DNA from: Moraxella catarrhalis
Lineage (GTDB): Bacteria; Pseudomonadota; Gammaproteobacteria; Pseudomonadales; Moraxellaceae
Assembly (NCBI RefSeq): GCF_001632285.1
Contig: NZ_LWAH01000016.1
Span: 186,001 to 250,000 of the forward strand
Direction of reading: 5' to 3'
DNA: 64,000 nucleotides
How positions within the stretch are numbered: position 1 is the stretch's first letter; the number at the start of each line of letters is the position of its first letter. Made by a program: the position numbers and the translations under genes. The notes under the pieces are model-generated. The model had not been told where the DNA came from and ran no database searches. It was given only the letters and a program-made list of their open reading frames with translations. Positions 28,302 to 35,063 of this stretch are shown here, piece by piece.

Positions 28302-29477
28302 ATGACCGAAACGACTGTTAAAAATTTTGATGATTTACCACTATCCGAGCCAATTTTAAAGGCGGTGCAAGCATTAAAATTTGATCAATTAACCCCCATT
28401 CAAGCACAGATTTTGCCACATACATTGGCAAATCAAGATGCCATTGGACAGGCACAAACAGGCACAGGCAAGACAGCGACATTTTTGATTACCATCATTG
28501 AGTCGCTGTTAAAGCGTCCGTTTCAAGCTGATGAAATTCGCTATCTTGGCGAACCTAGAGCATTGGTTTTGGCACCTACCAGAGAGCTTGCACAGCAGAT
28601 TTTGGCAGATTGCCGTGAACTGACCCGATTTAGCCAGCTTTATAATTTGTGTATTACAGGCGGCTCTGATTTTGATAAACAACTTGAGCAGTTGCATAAA
28701 AGACCGCTGGATATTTTGATTGGCACACCGGGGCGTATCATCGATTGGGTTAATAAAGGCGAGCTTTTTTTGGATCGTGTTGAGGTATTCGTGCTTGATG
28801 AAGCTGATCGTATGCTGGATATGGGTTTTATCCCTGATATCAAGCGTATTGTCAGACATATGCCAAGCAATACCGAACGCCAAAGCCTATTATTTTCGGC
28901 AACTTTTAATCAAGATGTGATGAATCTGGCTTATCGTTGGCTACATCAGCCAGCATTTGTTGAGATTGCACCTGAAAGTAAAACCAATCAGGCGATTGAT
29001 CAACAATTTTATTTGGTCACTGAGCGTGAAAAAACGAGCGCACTTAAGCAAATTTTGGCAGATGATTCGGTGAAAAAAACGATCATTTTTGCCAATCGCA
29101 AAGATCAAGTTAAACGCCTATACGATTATTTGCGTCGTCATCACAAGGTTACGATGCTGTCTGGAGATGTGGCTCAGCAAAAACGAGAGCGTTACTTGCA
29201 GCGTTTTAAAGATGGTGAGGTCAATGTACTGGTAGCAACCGATGTGGCAGGGCGTGGCATTCATGTGGATGATGTGACGCATGTGATCAATTATACTTTA
29301 CCTGATATGCCCGATGACTATGTGCATCGTATCGGTCGTACAGGGCGAGCGGGTTTGAGTGGTGTGTCCATCAGTTTTGTTAGTGAAAATGATGCCTTTA
29401 ACTTGCCTGCACTTGAACGGCATATTGATCAAAAATTCAAACTCAATCAATTTGAGTTTTTAGATGAGCATAAATAG
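28302..29477 (+). CDS. rhlB: DEAD-box ATP-dependent RNA helicase (RhlB-like)
   Basis: 391 residues with all helicase motifs: Q-motif PLSEPILKAVQALKFDQLTPIQAQ, motif I AQTGTGKT, Ia PTRELAQQ, Ib TPGRIIDW, II VLDEADRML, III SATF, V ATDVAGRGIH and VI HRIGRTGRAG. The short C-terminus without a basic tail is like RhlB, the helicase of the RNA degradosome, but RhlE and other DEAD-box proteins cannot be excluded. Its stop overlaps the start region of hemW. Confidence 0.85.
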   Translation: MTETTVKNFDDLPLSEPILKAVQALKFDQLTPIQAQILPHTLANQDAIGQAQTGTGKTATFLITIIESLLKRPFQADEIRYLGEPRALVLAPTRELAQQILADCRELTRFSQLYNLCITGGSDFDKQLEQLHKRPLDILIGTPGRIIDWVNKGELFLDRVEVFVLDEADRMLDMGFIPDIKRIVRHMPSNTERQSLLFSATFNQDVMNLAYRWLHQPAFVEIAPESKTNQAIDQQFYLVTEREKTSALKQILADDSVKKTIIFANRKDQVKRLYDYLRRHHKVTMLSGDVAQQKRERYLQRFKDGEVNVLVATDVAGRGIHVDDVTHVINYTLPDMPDDYVHRIGRTGRAGLSGVSISFVSENDAFNLPALERHIDQKFKLNQFEFLDEHK

Positions 29478-29490
29478 GAATCATGAACAC

Positions 29491-30666
29491 ATGTACCCTG
29501 ATTTATTAGACCCTGCTCATATTCCATTATCACTATACATTCACATTCCTTGGTGTGTCAAAAAATGCCCGTATTGTGATTTTAACTCGCACGCTTTGCC
29601 AAGCCAAGTACCATTTGAAAACTATATAGAAGCATTGCTTAGCGATGCTGTATCACAACAAAGCTTGGTATCAAATCGTCAAATTGATACGGTATTTATC
29701 GGTGGTGGCACACCATCGTTATTGCCCATTGAATCGTTTAAACGATTATTTGACGGATTGCGGTTAATTTATGATTTTGCACCGACATGTGAGATAACAC
29801 TCGAGGCAAATCCTGGCACACTTGAGCATTCACCTTTTGATGAGTATCTCACTATCGGTATTAATCGCTTATCCATTGGCGTACAAAGCTTTGATCACAA
29901 CGCCTTAACAGTGTTGGGGCGTATTCACAATCCTGATCAAGCATCAAATGCCATTCGTGCTGCACGCATAGCAGGTTTTGATCGTGTCAATGCAGATTTG
30001 ATGTATGGCTTGCCCAATCAAAACCCATCAAAAGCGGTGAATGATATTCAAACTGCCATTGATGCTGGTGCAACTCACTTATCTTGGTATCAACTGACGA
30101 TAGAGCCGAATACGACCTTTTATTGTACACCACCACAGTTGCCAGATGAAGAGATCATGGCAGAAATTGAAACTTTGGGACAAAGTGTACTGACAAAGCA
30201 TGGATTTTATAATTATGAAGTCAGTGCTTGGCATGGTCCAAATGATGCTCCATGTCAGCATAATCTGAACTATTGGCAATTTGGCGATTATTTGGCAATC
30301 GGTGCTGGAGCACATGGTAAGTTGACCTTAAAAAATCACCCAGATTACCAAGATGGCATTTATCGTTATCAAAAATCACGTCAACCTAAGGATTATCTTG
30401 CGTTTGAAGATGCACCCAAAATGGTCAACTTTGAGCGTATCTCTGATGACAATTTGCCGTTTGAATTTATGATGAATGCACTGCGATTAAAAGATGGGGT
30501 AAGCACTGATGTGTTTGAAACGCGTACGGGGCTATTAATCAGCACGATTGATAATGAGATGCTGCCTTTACAACATCAAGGATTGATGGTTTTGGATCCA
30601 TTACGCATTGCACCGACCCGTCTTGGGTTTCGATATGTGAATTATTTGGTCAGTCAATTTATATAA
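29491..30666 (+). CDS. hemW: Radical SAM heme chaperone HemW
   Basis: Homolog of oxygen-independent coproporphyrinogen oxidase that acts as a heme-insertion chaperone. The radical SAM cluster motif is CVKKCPYCDF (CxxxCxxC), followed by FIGGGTPSLL, LEANPGT and IGVQSFDHNAL. The four-Cys-plus N-terminal extension of true HemN is absent, favouring HemW. The ATG at 29491 is preferred to 29464 (which lies within the helicase gene) because SLYIHIPWC should be close to the start. 391 residues. Confidence 0.9.
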   Translation: MYPDLLDPAHIPLSLYIHIPWCVKKCPYCDFNSHALPSQVPFENYIEALLSDAVSQQSLVSNRQIDTVFIGGGTPSLLPIESFKRLFDGLRLIYDFAPTCEITLEANPGTLEHSPFDEYLTIGINRLSIGVQSFDHNALTVLGRIHNPDQASNAIRAARIAGFDRVNADLMYGLPNQNPSKAVNDIQTAIDAGATHLSWYQLTIEPNTTFYCTPPQLPDEEIMAEIETLGQSVLTKHGFYNYEVSAWHGPNDAPCQHNLNYWQFGDYLAIGAGAHGKLTLKNHPDYQDGIYRYQKSRQPKDYLAFEDAPKMVNFERISDDNLPFEFMMNALRLKDGVSTDVFETRTGLLISTIDNEMLPLQHQGLMVLDPLRIAPTRLGFRYVNYLVSQFI

Positions 30667-30676
30667 ACTGATAGAT

Positions 30677-30709
30677 AGAAAGACCTACTCATCTGAGTGG
30701 GTCTTTTTT
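30677..30709 (+). terminator. Terminator of hemW
   Basis: Stem AAGACC-TACTCA / TGAGT-GGGTCTT followed by six T; it is close to symmetric and may also end the facing entericidin gene. Confidence 0.85.
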
Positions 30710-30747
30710 AAGATTAACTTAAGATAAAATTAGAAATTAAGCCAAAA

Positions 30748-30888
30748 TTAGATTTTCTTTTCAACTTTTTGTGCGGTGTCTGATACGGCTTCGCCAGCTT
30801 TTGAGACATCTTTACCAAAACCTTTTATAGCGTTGCAACCAGTCAAAACAACAACGGCAGCGATAGAAGCAACCAGTACTTTTTTCAT
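30748..30888 (-). CDS. ecnB: Entericidin-like small lipoprotein
   Basis: A 46-residue protein starting MKKVLVASIAAVVVLTGCNA. The lipobox VLTGC gives acylation at Cys18. The mature part (IKGFGKDVSKAGEAVSDTA then KVEKKI) matches the entericidin EcnA/EcnB pattern of an amphipathic helix with GKD and the terminal KK. The ribosome site AAGGAA lies 8 nt upstream of the ATG. In E. coli EcnB is a stress-induced membrane lipoprotein with bacteriolytic effect and EcnA its antidote. Only one such gene is here, as is usual outside enterics. Confidence 0.88.
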   Translation of the reverse strand: MKKVLVASIAAVVVLTGCNAIKGFGKDVSKAGEAVSDTAQKVEKKI

Positions 30889-31135
30889 GAGCTATTCCTT
30901 AATGATTTAATTAAATTCATGTATGAAATTCATGTGAATCTGTAAACTCACCCTACTATCTTAACGAAGTTTTTGATGAATTTCTAGCAATAGATGTGAT
31001 TTTATAATACTTTATTACACTTTGTAAACTTTTGGTAGGGTTTATAAATTTTATCTTTGAATTCAATCAAAATATGGCACAATAGGTCGTTTCAGAGTAC
31101 AATAGGTAGCATCGCCATATTTGTTAGTAAAGTTC

Positions 31136-31681
31136 ATGTCACAGTTTTCAGATGCACTCATTCATATCGTGCTATTTTCCCCAAAAATTCCCAATAATAC
31201 TGGCAGCATCATCCGCTTATGTGCCAATACAGGTGCTCAGCTACATTTGGTCAAACCGCTTGGATTTGAGTTGGATGATACTCGCTTAAAACGGGCAGGG
31301 CTTGATTATCATGAATACGCAACTTTAAGCGTTCACGATAATTGGCAAGAGACAAAATCGGCACTAAAATCGTTGGGCGTGGAGCGTATTGTTGCCATGA
31401 CGACCAAGTTTAGCCGTCCGTTTTATGAATATCAATTTAAGCTGGATAATGATCAGCATAAAGTCGCCTTGGTATTTGGTTCGGAGACCGATGGATTACC
31501 TGAAGAGGTGCGTGCTGATATTGGTGCTAATCATTGGCTACGGCTGCCTATGTTGCCAGATTCACGCAGTTTGAATTTAGCCAATAGCGTTGGTATTTGC
31601 CTTTATGAAGTATGGCGTCAACTTGGGTTTGTGGGCGATATTGGGCAAAGTGTGGGCTATCACAAACCCACATCAAGATAA
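31136..31681 (+). CDS. trmL: tRNA (cytidine/uridine-34-2'-O)-methyltransferase TrmL
   Basis: SPOUT methyltransferase that modifies the wobble base of leucine tRNAs; 181 residues. Knot motifs are present: FSPKIPNNTGSIIRLCANTG, LVFGSETDGLPEEV, and LRLPMLPDSRSLNLANSVGICLYE. The ATG at 31136 is taken over one five codons earlier, since family proteins start just before the IHIVLFSP strand. Just downstream begins the island of phage debris. Confidence 0.93.
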   Translation: MSQFSDALIHIVLFSPKIPNNTGSIIRLCANTGAQLHLVKPLGFELDDTRLKRAGLDYHEYATLSVHDNWQETKSALKSLGVERIVAMTTKFSRPFYEYQFKLDNDQHKVALVFGSETDGLPEEVRADIGANHWLRLPMLPDSRSLNLANSVGICLYEVWRQLGFVGDIGQSVGYHKPTSR

Positions 31682-31796
31682 TACAAGCTATGCGTTGCGG
31701 CTTGAACACGGCTGGTCAAAACAAGCCCCAACAGGGGTATACGGTAATGCCCTTAACAGTGCTATCGCCAATTTGAGCTAATCAAGCTGTCTTTAA

Positions 31797-32012
31797 TCAG
31801 CGGCTGGTTTGACTTAGGGTGTTGGCGTACTCTACCAACGCCACCTTAATTGCCATTGCCTTAGAGCAATCCTTATGAGCCATAATCTGATTTAAGGCAT
31901 CTAAAGCATGAGGCTCAGTATGGCTAATCACCAAAGCAATGTTGGCAAGTGCCTTTTGGCGGTAAGTGTTGGTAGCCTTTTGGCGTGCTGGTGATGTGGT
32001 GCTGTCTGTCAT
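31797..32012 (-). CDS. RHH-like small protein, cassette copy 1
   Basis: 71 residues. After a Lys/Arg-rich start (SPARQKATNTYRQKALANIA) comes LVISHTEPHALDALNQIMAH, then KDCSKAMAIKVALVEYA, with the spacing of a ribbon-helix-helix DNA-binding fold. It is a close paralog of the protein at 54067-54270, with over 30 nearly identical consecutive residues from VISHTEP to EYA. The ribosome site AAGGG lies upstream of the ATG. It lies 114 nt after a hydrophobic peptide gene on the same strand. A role as regulator or antitoxin is inference. Confidence 0.7.
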   Translation of the reverse strand: MTDSTTSPARQKATNTYRQKALANIALVISHTEPHALDALNQIMAHKDCSKAMAIKVALVEYANTLSQTSR

Positions 32013-32021
32013 AAAAAACCC

Positions 32022-32049
32022 TTGCAAAAATCAAAAACCATGGCATAAT
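32022..32049 (+). promoter_or_regulatory. Antisense promoter, cassette copy 1
   Basis: TTGCAA, 16-nt spacer, CATAAT on the plus strand in the gap between the peptide and the RHH gene. A transcript would start near 32056 and run across the peptide gene (32192-32127, minus strand), probably ending at the hairpin with T6 at 32261-32295. The counterpart in copy 3 has the same spacing. Confidence 0.5.
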
Positions 32050-32126
32050 AAAGATCAGGGGTGGCTAACTTCCTTGTTAGCCCCTAGCCTTTGCAACTTT
32101 GGTACTTACTTGGGCTAGGCATCATC

Positions 32127-32192
32127 TTAGTAAGCAGAACCGCTTATCAGTAGCAAGATGATGACAACGATGAGTTTGATTAAGGTTTTCAT
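32127..32192 (-). CDS. Ibs-like hydrophobic micropeptide, copy 1
   Basis: A 21-codon gene beginning MKTLIKLIVV and ending LLLISGSAY, then TAA. Composition is one membrane-spanning run of Ile/Leu/Val with a short polar start. The C-terminal pattern LLLIS-x-SAY is like the E. coli Ibs toxins, which end LLLISFSAY. A ribosome site AAGGA lies 8 nt upstream. Its paralog at 33326-33391 is identical at MKTL, LLLI and the terminal AY. Ibs peptides are type I toxins that damage the inner membrane and are silenced by antisense Sib RNAs. Toxicity here is inference. Confidence 0.72.
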   Translation of the reverse strand: MKTLIKLIVVIILLLISGSAY

Positions 32193-32260
32193 CACTTTTT
32201 CCTTCTGCTAGTGAGTGTACAGTAGCTTGGTTGTTACAGTAGTCTTGCTACCAGCCCCAA

Positions 32261-32295
32261 AGCCAAATAATTTTATTAAATTATTTGGCTTTTTT
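32261..32295 (+). terminator. Perfect hairpin with T-run upstream of cassette copy 1
   Basis: 13-bp perfect stem AGCCAAATAATTT / AAATTATTTGGCT, loop TATT, then T6 on the plus strand. It would terminate the proposed antisense RNA of copy 1. It includes a 19-nt element (32280-32298, minus strand AATAAAAAAGCCAAATAAT) that also lies upstream of copies 2 (33547-33565, one mismatch) and 3 (53760-53778). Confidence 0.8.
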
Positions 32296-32318
32296 ATTGC
32301 TTTAAAAATGATTAACCC

Positions 32319-32355
32319 CCAAACCGCTTATCTGATGATAGGCGGTTTTTTATTG
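32319..32355 (+). terminator. Terminator-like hairpin
   Basis: AACCGCTTATC / GATAGGCGGTT with a T6 tail, one of a family of similar hairpins found through the phage regions. A second weaker one, GCCC...GGGC followed by T5, lies at 32356-32387. Confidence 0.7.
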
Positions 32356-32416
32356 CCCAAATAAACACCCCTTTATGGGCTTTTTATTGCCTTAAAATGG
32401 CTTGACATGGGGTATG

Positions 32417-32823
32417 TCAAGCCAAATCCGCCATGGCAAGCTGTGCCAGATAGTTTGAACGGCTTTTGTATAGCGATTTGTGAGCCGAGACTTTTTCGTC
32501 AATTTTGGCAATCAGATGGTTAGGTAAGGTAATGTTGATTTTGTGGCTTTTTATGTCATATTTTGACAAGTCCACATCTACCCATGCCCACATCATACCG
32601 TCAAATTGGCTGTTTTGGGTGTGTGCATCAAAATTGGTAGGCAATGGGATTTCTTCGCCATCTGCTACCAAGCCACTAAAATGCACATCAAGGCATTCTA
32701 ACGCCATTTTGTGTATGTCTTGCACTCATCGCACGCACTGGCAAGATTTGGCACATCGGGAAAAAAGATGCCATGGGCGGTTTTATCACCGCCTTTTAAG
32801 ATTGCAATGGGGTATAACATCAT
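32417..32823 (-). pseudogene. hicB: HicB antitoxin, frameshifted
   Basis: The start (ATG 32823 or 32820) gives MLYPIAILKGGDKTAHGIFFPDVPNLASACDE, the HicB partial RNase-H fold. Near 32725 one base is missing, and the rest continues in another frame as QDIHKMALECLDVHF, then GLVADGEEIPLPTNFDAH and the C-terminal RHH domain HKINITLPNHLIAKIDEKVSAHKSLYKSRSNYLAQLA. HicB normally binds and inhibits the HicA mRNA interferase and represses the operon. The hicA remnant lies just upstream. Confidence 0.8.
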
Positions 32824-32853
32824 CGTCTCTTAGTTATCGAGGTGTTGCAAGGG

Positions 32854-32942
32854 CTAAGCGTTTAGCCCTGCTTGTCTCATAATGCTGTCAATGGTGGGGT
32901 GTTTAAATTGCTGATGACTACCGCCGTTTGATTTGACACGAT
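32854..32942 (-). pseudogene. hicA: HicA toxin fragment
   Basis: The open remnant reads WYRVKSNGGSHQQFKHPT and then IDSIMRQAGLNA-stop. The GGSHQQFKHP part carries the catalytic His region of HicA, and SIMRQAGL its C-terminal helix. The strand between them (the VPHP...I part) is deleted and the N-terminus is cut off exactly where a phage tail-gene fragment begins, at 32943. It cannot encode a working toxin. Confidence 0.7.
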
Positions 32943-33030
32943 ACCAAAAAATATGTCTGTGAAAATTATGAAATCAGTCAGAAAAAAGCAACTTTTGGCA
33001 GATTGGTTTGAAATTTGAACAAGTTTTTAA
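32943..33030 (+). pseudogene. Fragment of a phage minor tail protein M-like gene
   Basis: The DNA is about 85-90 % identical to the 3' end of the intact tail gene at 55527-55856 (minus strand), covering its last 25 or so codons (KKYVCENYEISQKK and after), with one lost G that shifts the frame. It lies in the plus orientation, opposite to the intact prophage, and is followed at once by RHH copy 2. Confidence 0.85.
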
Positions 33031-33031
33031 C

Positions 33032-33229
33032 TTAGAGCTGTTTTGCCCAAAGCTCAACTGCTTCCATGATGATGATGTTTTTGGTTTTGCCTGATTGTTT
33101 GGCAAGCTCATCAAGTAGCTCAGCAAACTCTATGGGGACTTTAAAACCGATGGGTTTTACCCCACGGCGTGCATCGCTGTCTTTTTGGATTTGAGCACGA
33201 GTTTTGGGATTGGCAACGATTTTTGGCAT
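33032..33229 (-). CDS. RHH DNA-binding protein, cassette copy 2
   Basis: 65 residues. A basic N-terminus (KIVANPKTRAQIQKDSDARRG) precedes a clear ribbon-helix-helix: strand IGFKVP, helix IEFAELLDELAKQSG, helix TKNIIIMEAVELWAKQL. This is the fold of phage Arc/Mnt-type repressors and of many antitoxins. The ribosome site AAGGAT is 9 nt upstream. It follows hydrophobic peptide copy 2 after 96 nt on the same strand. Its sequence differs from the RHH proteins of copies 1 and 3, but its position is the same. Confidence 0.78.
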   Translation of the reverse strand: MPKIVANPKTRAQIQKDSDARRGVKPIGFKVPIEFAELLDELAKQSGKTKNIIIMEAVELWAKQL

Positions 33230-33258
33230 TTGACTTATCCTTAAATTGTTGGTAAGAT
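33230..33258 (+). promoter_or_regulatory. Antisense promoter, cassette copy 2
   Basis: TTGACT, 17-nt spacer, TAAGAT on the plus strand, immediately upstream of the RHH gene's start but pointing away from it, across the peptide gene (33391-33326, minus). A transcript would start near 33265 and cover the peptide ORF and its ribosome site. Confidence 0.6.
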
Positions 33259-33325
33259 ATATTTAGATTTTAGGAGTGAAGCGATGGCGAAGCCCACCGC
33301 CCCCCAGCCTTTACAGGCTACCTGC

Positions 33326-33391
33326 TTAGTAAGCGTTGTTGTTTATTAGTAGCAGGATAACAATGATGATAACTTTGAAGAGCGTTTTCAT
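33326..33391 (-). CDS. Ibs-like hydrophobic micropeptide, copy 2
   Basis: A 21-codon gene starting MKTLFKVIII and ending ILLLINNNAY, then TAA. One membrane-spanning hydrophobic run; the same length as copy 1 and the same MKTL start and AY end. It has a strong ribosome site TAGGAGA 8 nt upstream. The leader before it (about 85 nt from the predicted transcript start) contains two hairpins, CGCCACC / GGTGGCG and GGGTG / CACCC, which could hide the ribosome site. It resembles Ibs type I toxins; activity is inference. Confidence 0.75.
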   Translation of the reverse strand: MKTLFKVIIIVILLLINNNAY

Positions 33392-33484
33392 TGTCTTATC
33401 TCCTAAGGTCGCCACCACTTACATAGGTCGGTGGCGGTAACCTATCAGGCTTGGGTGTCCTACCACCCTTGCTTGATGGTTTGT

Positions 33485-33513
33485 ATTATAGTTTAAAATA
33501 CATTAAAAGTCAA
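33485..33513 (-). promoter_or_regulatory. Sense promoter of cassette copy 2
   Basis: TTGACT, 17-nt spacer, TATAAT on the minus strand; near-consensus sigma70. Transcription would start near 33477 and read the micropeptide and then the RHH gene. Confidence 0.85.
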
Positions 33514-33574
33514 GTAATTATTACGGTTTTGTATGAAATTGTTATGATTATTTGGCTTTTTTATATTTAAAATG

Positions 33575-33605
33575 AACCGCCCATCACCTGATGAGCGGTT
33601 TTTTA
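33575..33605 (+). terminator. Terminator-like hairpin before the K-like fragment
   Basis: AACCGCCCATCA / TGATGAGCGGTT followed by T6, ending 17 nt before the ATG of the tail-gene fragment. Same hairpin family as those before intact prophage genes. Confidence 0.75.
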
Positions 33606-33621
33606 ATCAAAAAGGACGACT

Positions 33622-33741
33622 ATGGCACTCACCGAACACACCAAACGCCAAATACACGCCCATACCAAAAGATGCTACCCCAATGAGTGTTGTGGTTTAA
33701 ATGATTGTGATGACCAAACTTTGATCATAGCAGGCGTGTAA
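33622..33741 (+). pseudogene. N-terminal fragment of a phage tail K-like gene
   Basis: 39 codons starting MALTEHTKRQIHAHTKRCYP and then NECCG, matching the start of the intact K-like protein at 52894-53685 (MRLTKNLQQQIITHAQDVYPNECCG). After NECCG the similarity ends and the frame stops at 33739-33741. It has an AAAGGACGACT ribosome site. It is a remnant of the same kind of tail module, in the plus orientation. Confidence 0.85.
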
Positions 33742-33805
33742 ATCTTTTTTGCCATCTAAATTTATGCTACAATATCACTATTTATAACAACAATATGAGC
33801 GAACT

Positions 33806-34243
33806 ATGTTTCAATTACATCCCACGCTGGCCAAAGATACCTTTTTGGTTGGTGATTTCCCATTATCGACCGTGCGTTTGATGAATGATTGCCAATTTCC
33901 TTGGCTAATTTTGGTACCTCGTGTTTCAGGCATTAAAGAAATCTATGAGCTGTCAGCGGCTGACCAAGTGCAATTTTTGCGTGAGTCAAGCTGGGTATCT
34001 AGCCAAATGGCAAAAATTTTTGGTGCAGATAAGATGAATGTTGCCGCTTTGGGTAATCAAGTGTTGCAGCTACATTTTCATCACATCGTACGCTACCAAA
34101 ATGATGCCGCATGGCCAAATCCAGTTTGGGGTCATGAAGCGATGCCATATACCCAAGAGGTACTCAGCCACATGCAGCAAACGCTGATGATGGCATTGCG
34201 TGGTCATCATCAGATGCCATTTGATTGGAAAATGGATGTTTGA
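33806..34243 (+). CDS. HIT-family hydrolase
   Basis: Nucleotide-binding histidine-triad protein, 145 residues. The triad motif is QLHFHHIVRY (HxHxH) at about residues 91-100, with the upstream PWLILVPRVSGIKEIYEL strand typical of the diadenosine-tetraphosphate-hydrolase-like branch. The real substrate is unknown. Preceded by a TACAAT -10-like element at about 33769; single gene. Confidence 0.85.
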   Translation: MFQLHPTLAKDTFLVGDFPLSTVRLMNDCQFPWLILVPRVSGIKEIYELSAADQVQFLRESSWVSSQMAKIFGADKMNVAALGNQVLQLHFHHIVRYQNDAAWPNPVWGHEAMPYTQEVLSHMQQTLMMALRGHHQMPFDWKMDV

Positions 34244-34396
34244 TAGGTGGTTGAGGATGTTATTAGCATGAATGTTCATGGTTTGAAATAGGCTGCTTGT
34301 GCGGCCTATTTAAGTATTAACCATGTTCAATCACCTGATAAACATTATTTTGACCGTATCGCTGATCAAATCAGATCATTAATTGGAATACAGTAA

Positions 34397-35059
34397 ATGA
34401 CTTTACAAAGTATTGACAAAGTACCCAAATTATACTTACTGACGAATGATGATGAGCTGACAACTTTATTAGATAAGCTTGAACGGGTGTTTGATACAGG
34501 TGCGGTGTCATTACTGCAAGTGCGTCGTAAGTCCACCTTGAAACTTTATGATTTGGCGACAGTGTATCGAGAAGCTGAAATGATCGTCAGTCTTGCGAAT
34601 GATTATGATATTAAAGTCGTTATGAATGATAGTCTAGAGCTTGCATCACATTTTGGGACGGGGCTTCATTTGGGTCAGCGTGATGGTAGCGTACGGGTCG
34701 CCAGAGAGATTTTGGGAGACCATGTGGTGATTGGTCGCACCTGTCATACAGACCTTGCTTTATTTAAAGAAGCTAAGCGAGAAGGGGCAACTTACGGTGC
34801 TATGGGTACAGCATTTGCATCCATCACTAAGCCACGCGCCAAAATTATCTCAAAAGACATATTAAAAAAAGCCTGCGAACTTGATTTTCCTTTATGCGTG
34901 ATTGGTGGTATCACCCTTGAAAATATCCATCAGCTTCGAGATAAGTTAAACGGTGCAGCCATCGATTATATTGCTGTGACAGCTGATATTATGGGGCATT
35001 CGGTTGATACCATTGCAGATAAGTGCTTAGCGTGGCAACAAAAACTTAACACTTGGTAA
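34397..35059 (+). CDS. thiE: Thiamine-phosphate synthase-like protein
   Basis: TIM-barrel protein of 220 residues. ThiE elements are in order: YLLTNDDE, SLLQVRRKS, VVMNDSLELA, GLHLGQRDGS, IGRTCHTDLAL, YGAMGTAFASITKP, and LCVIGGIT. The family joins the thiazole and pyrimidine halves of thiamine. Some positions depart from classic ThiE (QVRRK in place of QLREK, GQRD in place of GQxD), so it could be a TenI/ThiE-like relative. No other thiamine gene is nearby. It ends 4 bp before mfd. Confidence 0.78.
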   Translation: MTLQSIDKVPKLYLLTNDDELTTLLDKLERVFDTGAVSLLQVRRKSTLKLYDLATVYREAEMIVSLANDYDIKVVMNDSLELASHFGTGLHLGQRDGSVRVAREILGDHVVIGRTCHTDLALFKEAKREGATYGAMGTAFASITKPRAKIISKDILKKACELDFPLCVIGGITLENIHQLRDKLNGAAIDYIAVTADIMGHSVDTIADKCLAWQQKLNTW

Positions 35060-35063
35060 TACG

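Noticed and set aside
32505..32882. 125-codon plus-strand frame across the hicAB remnant
   Set aside because: The opposite strand has recognisable HicB sequence; this frame has no family features.
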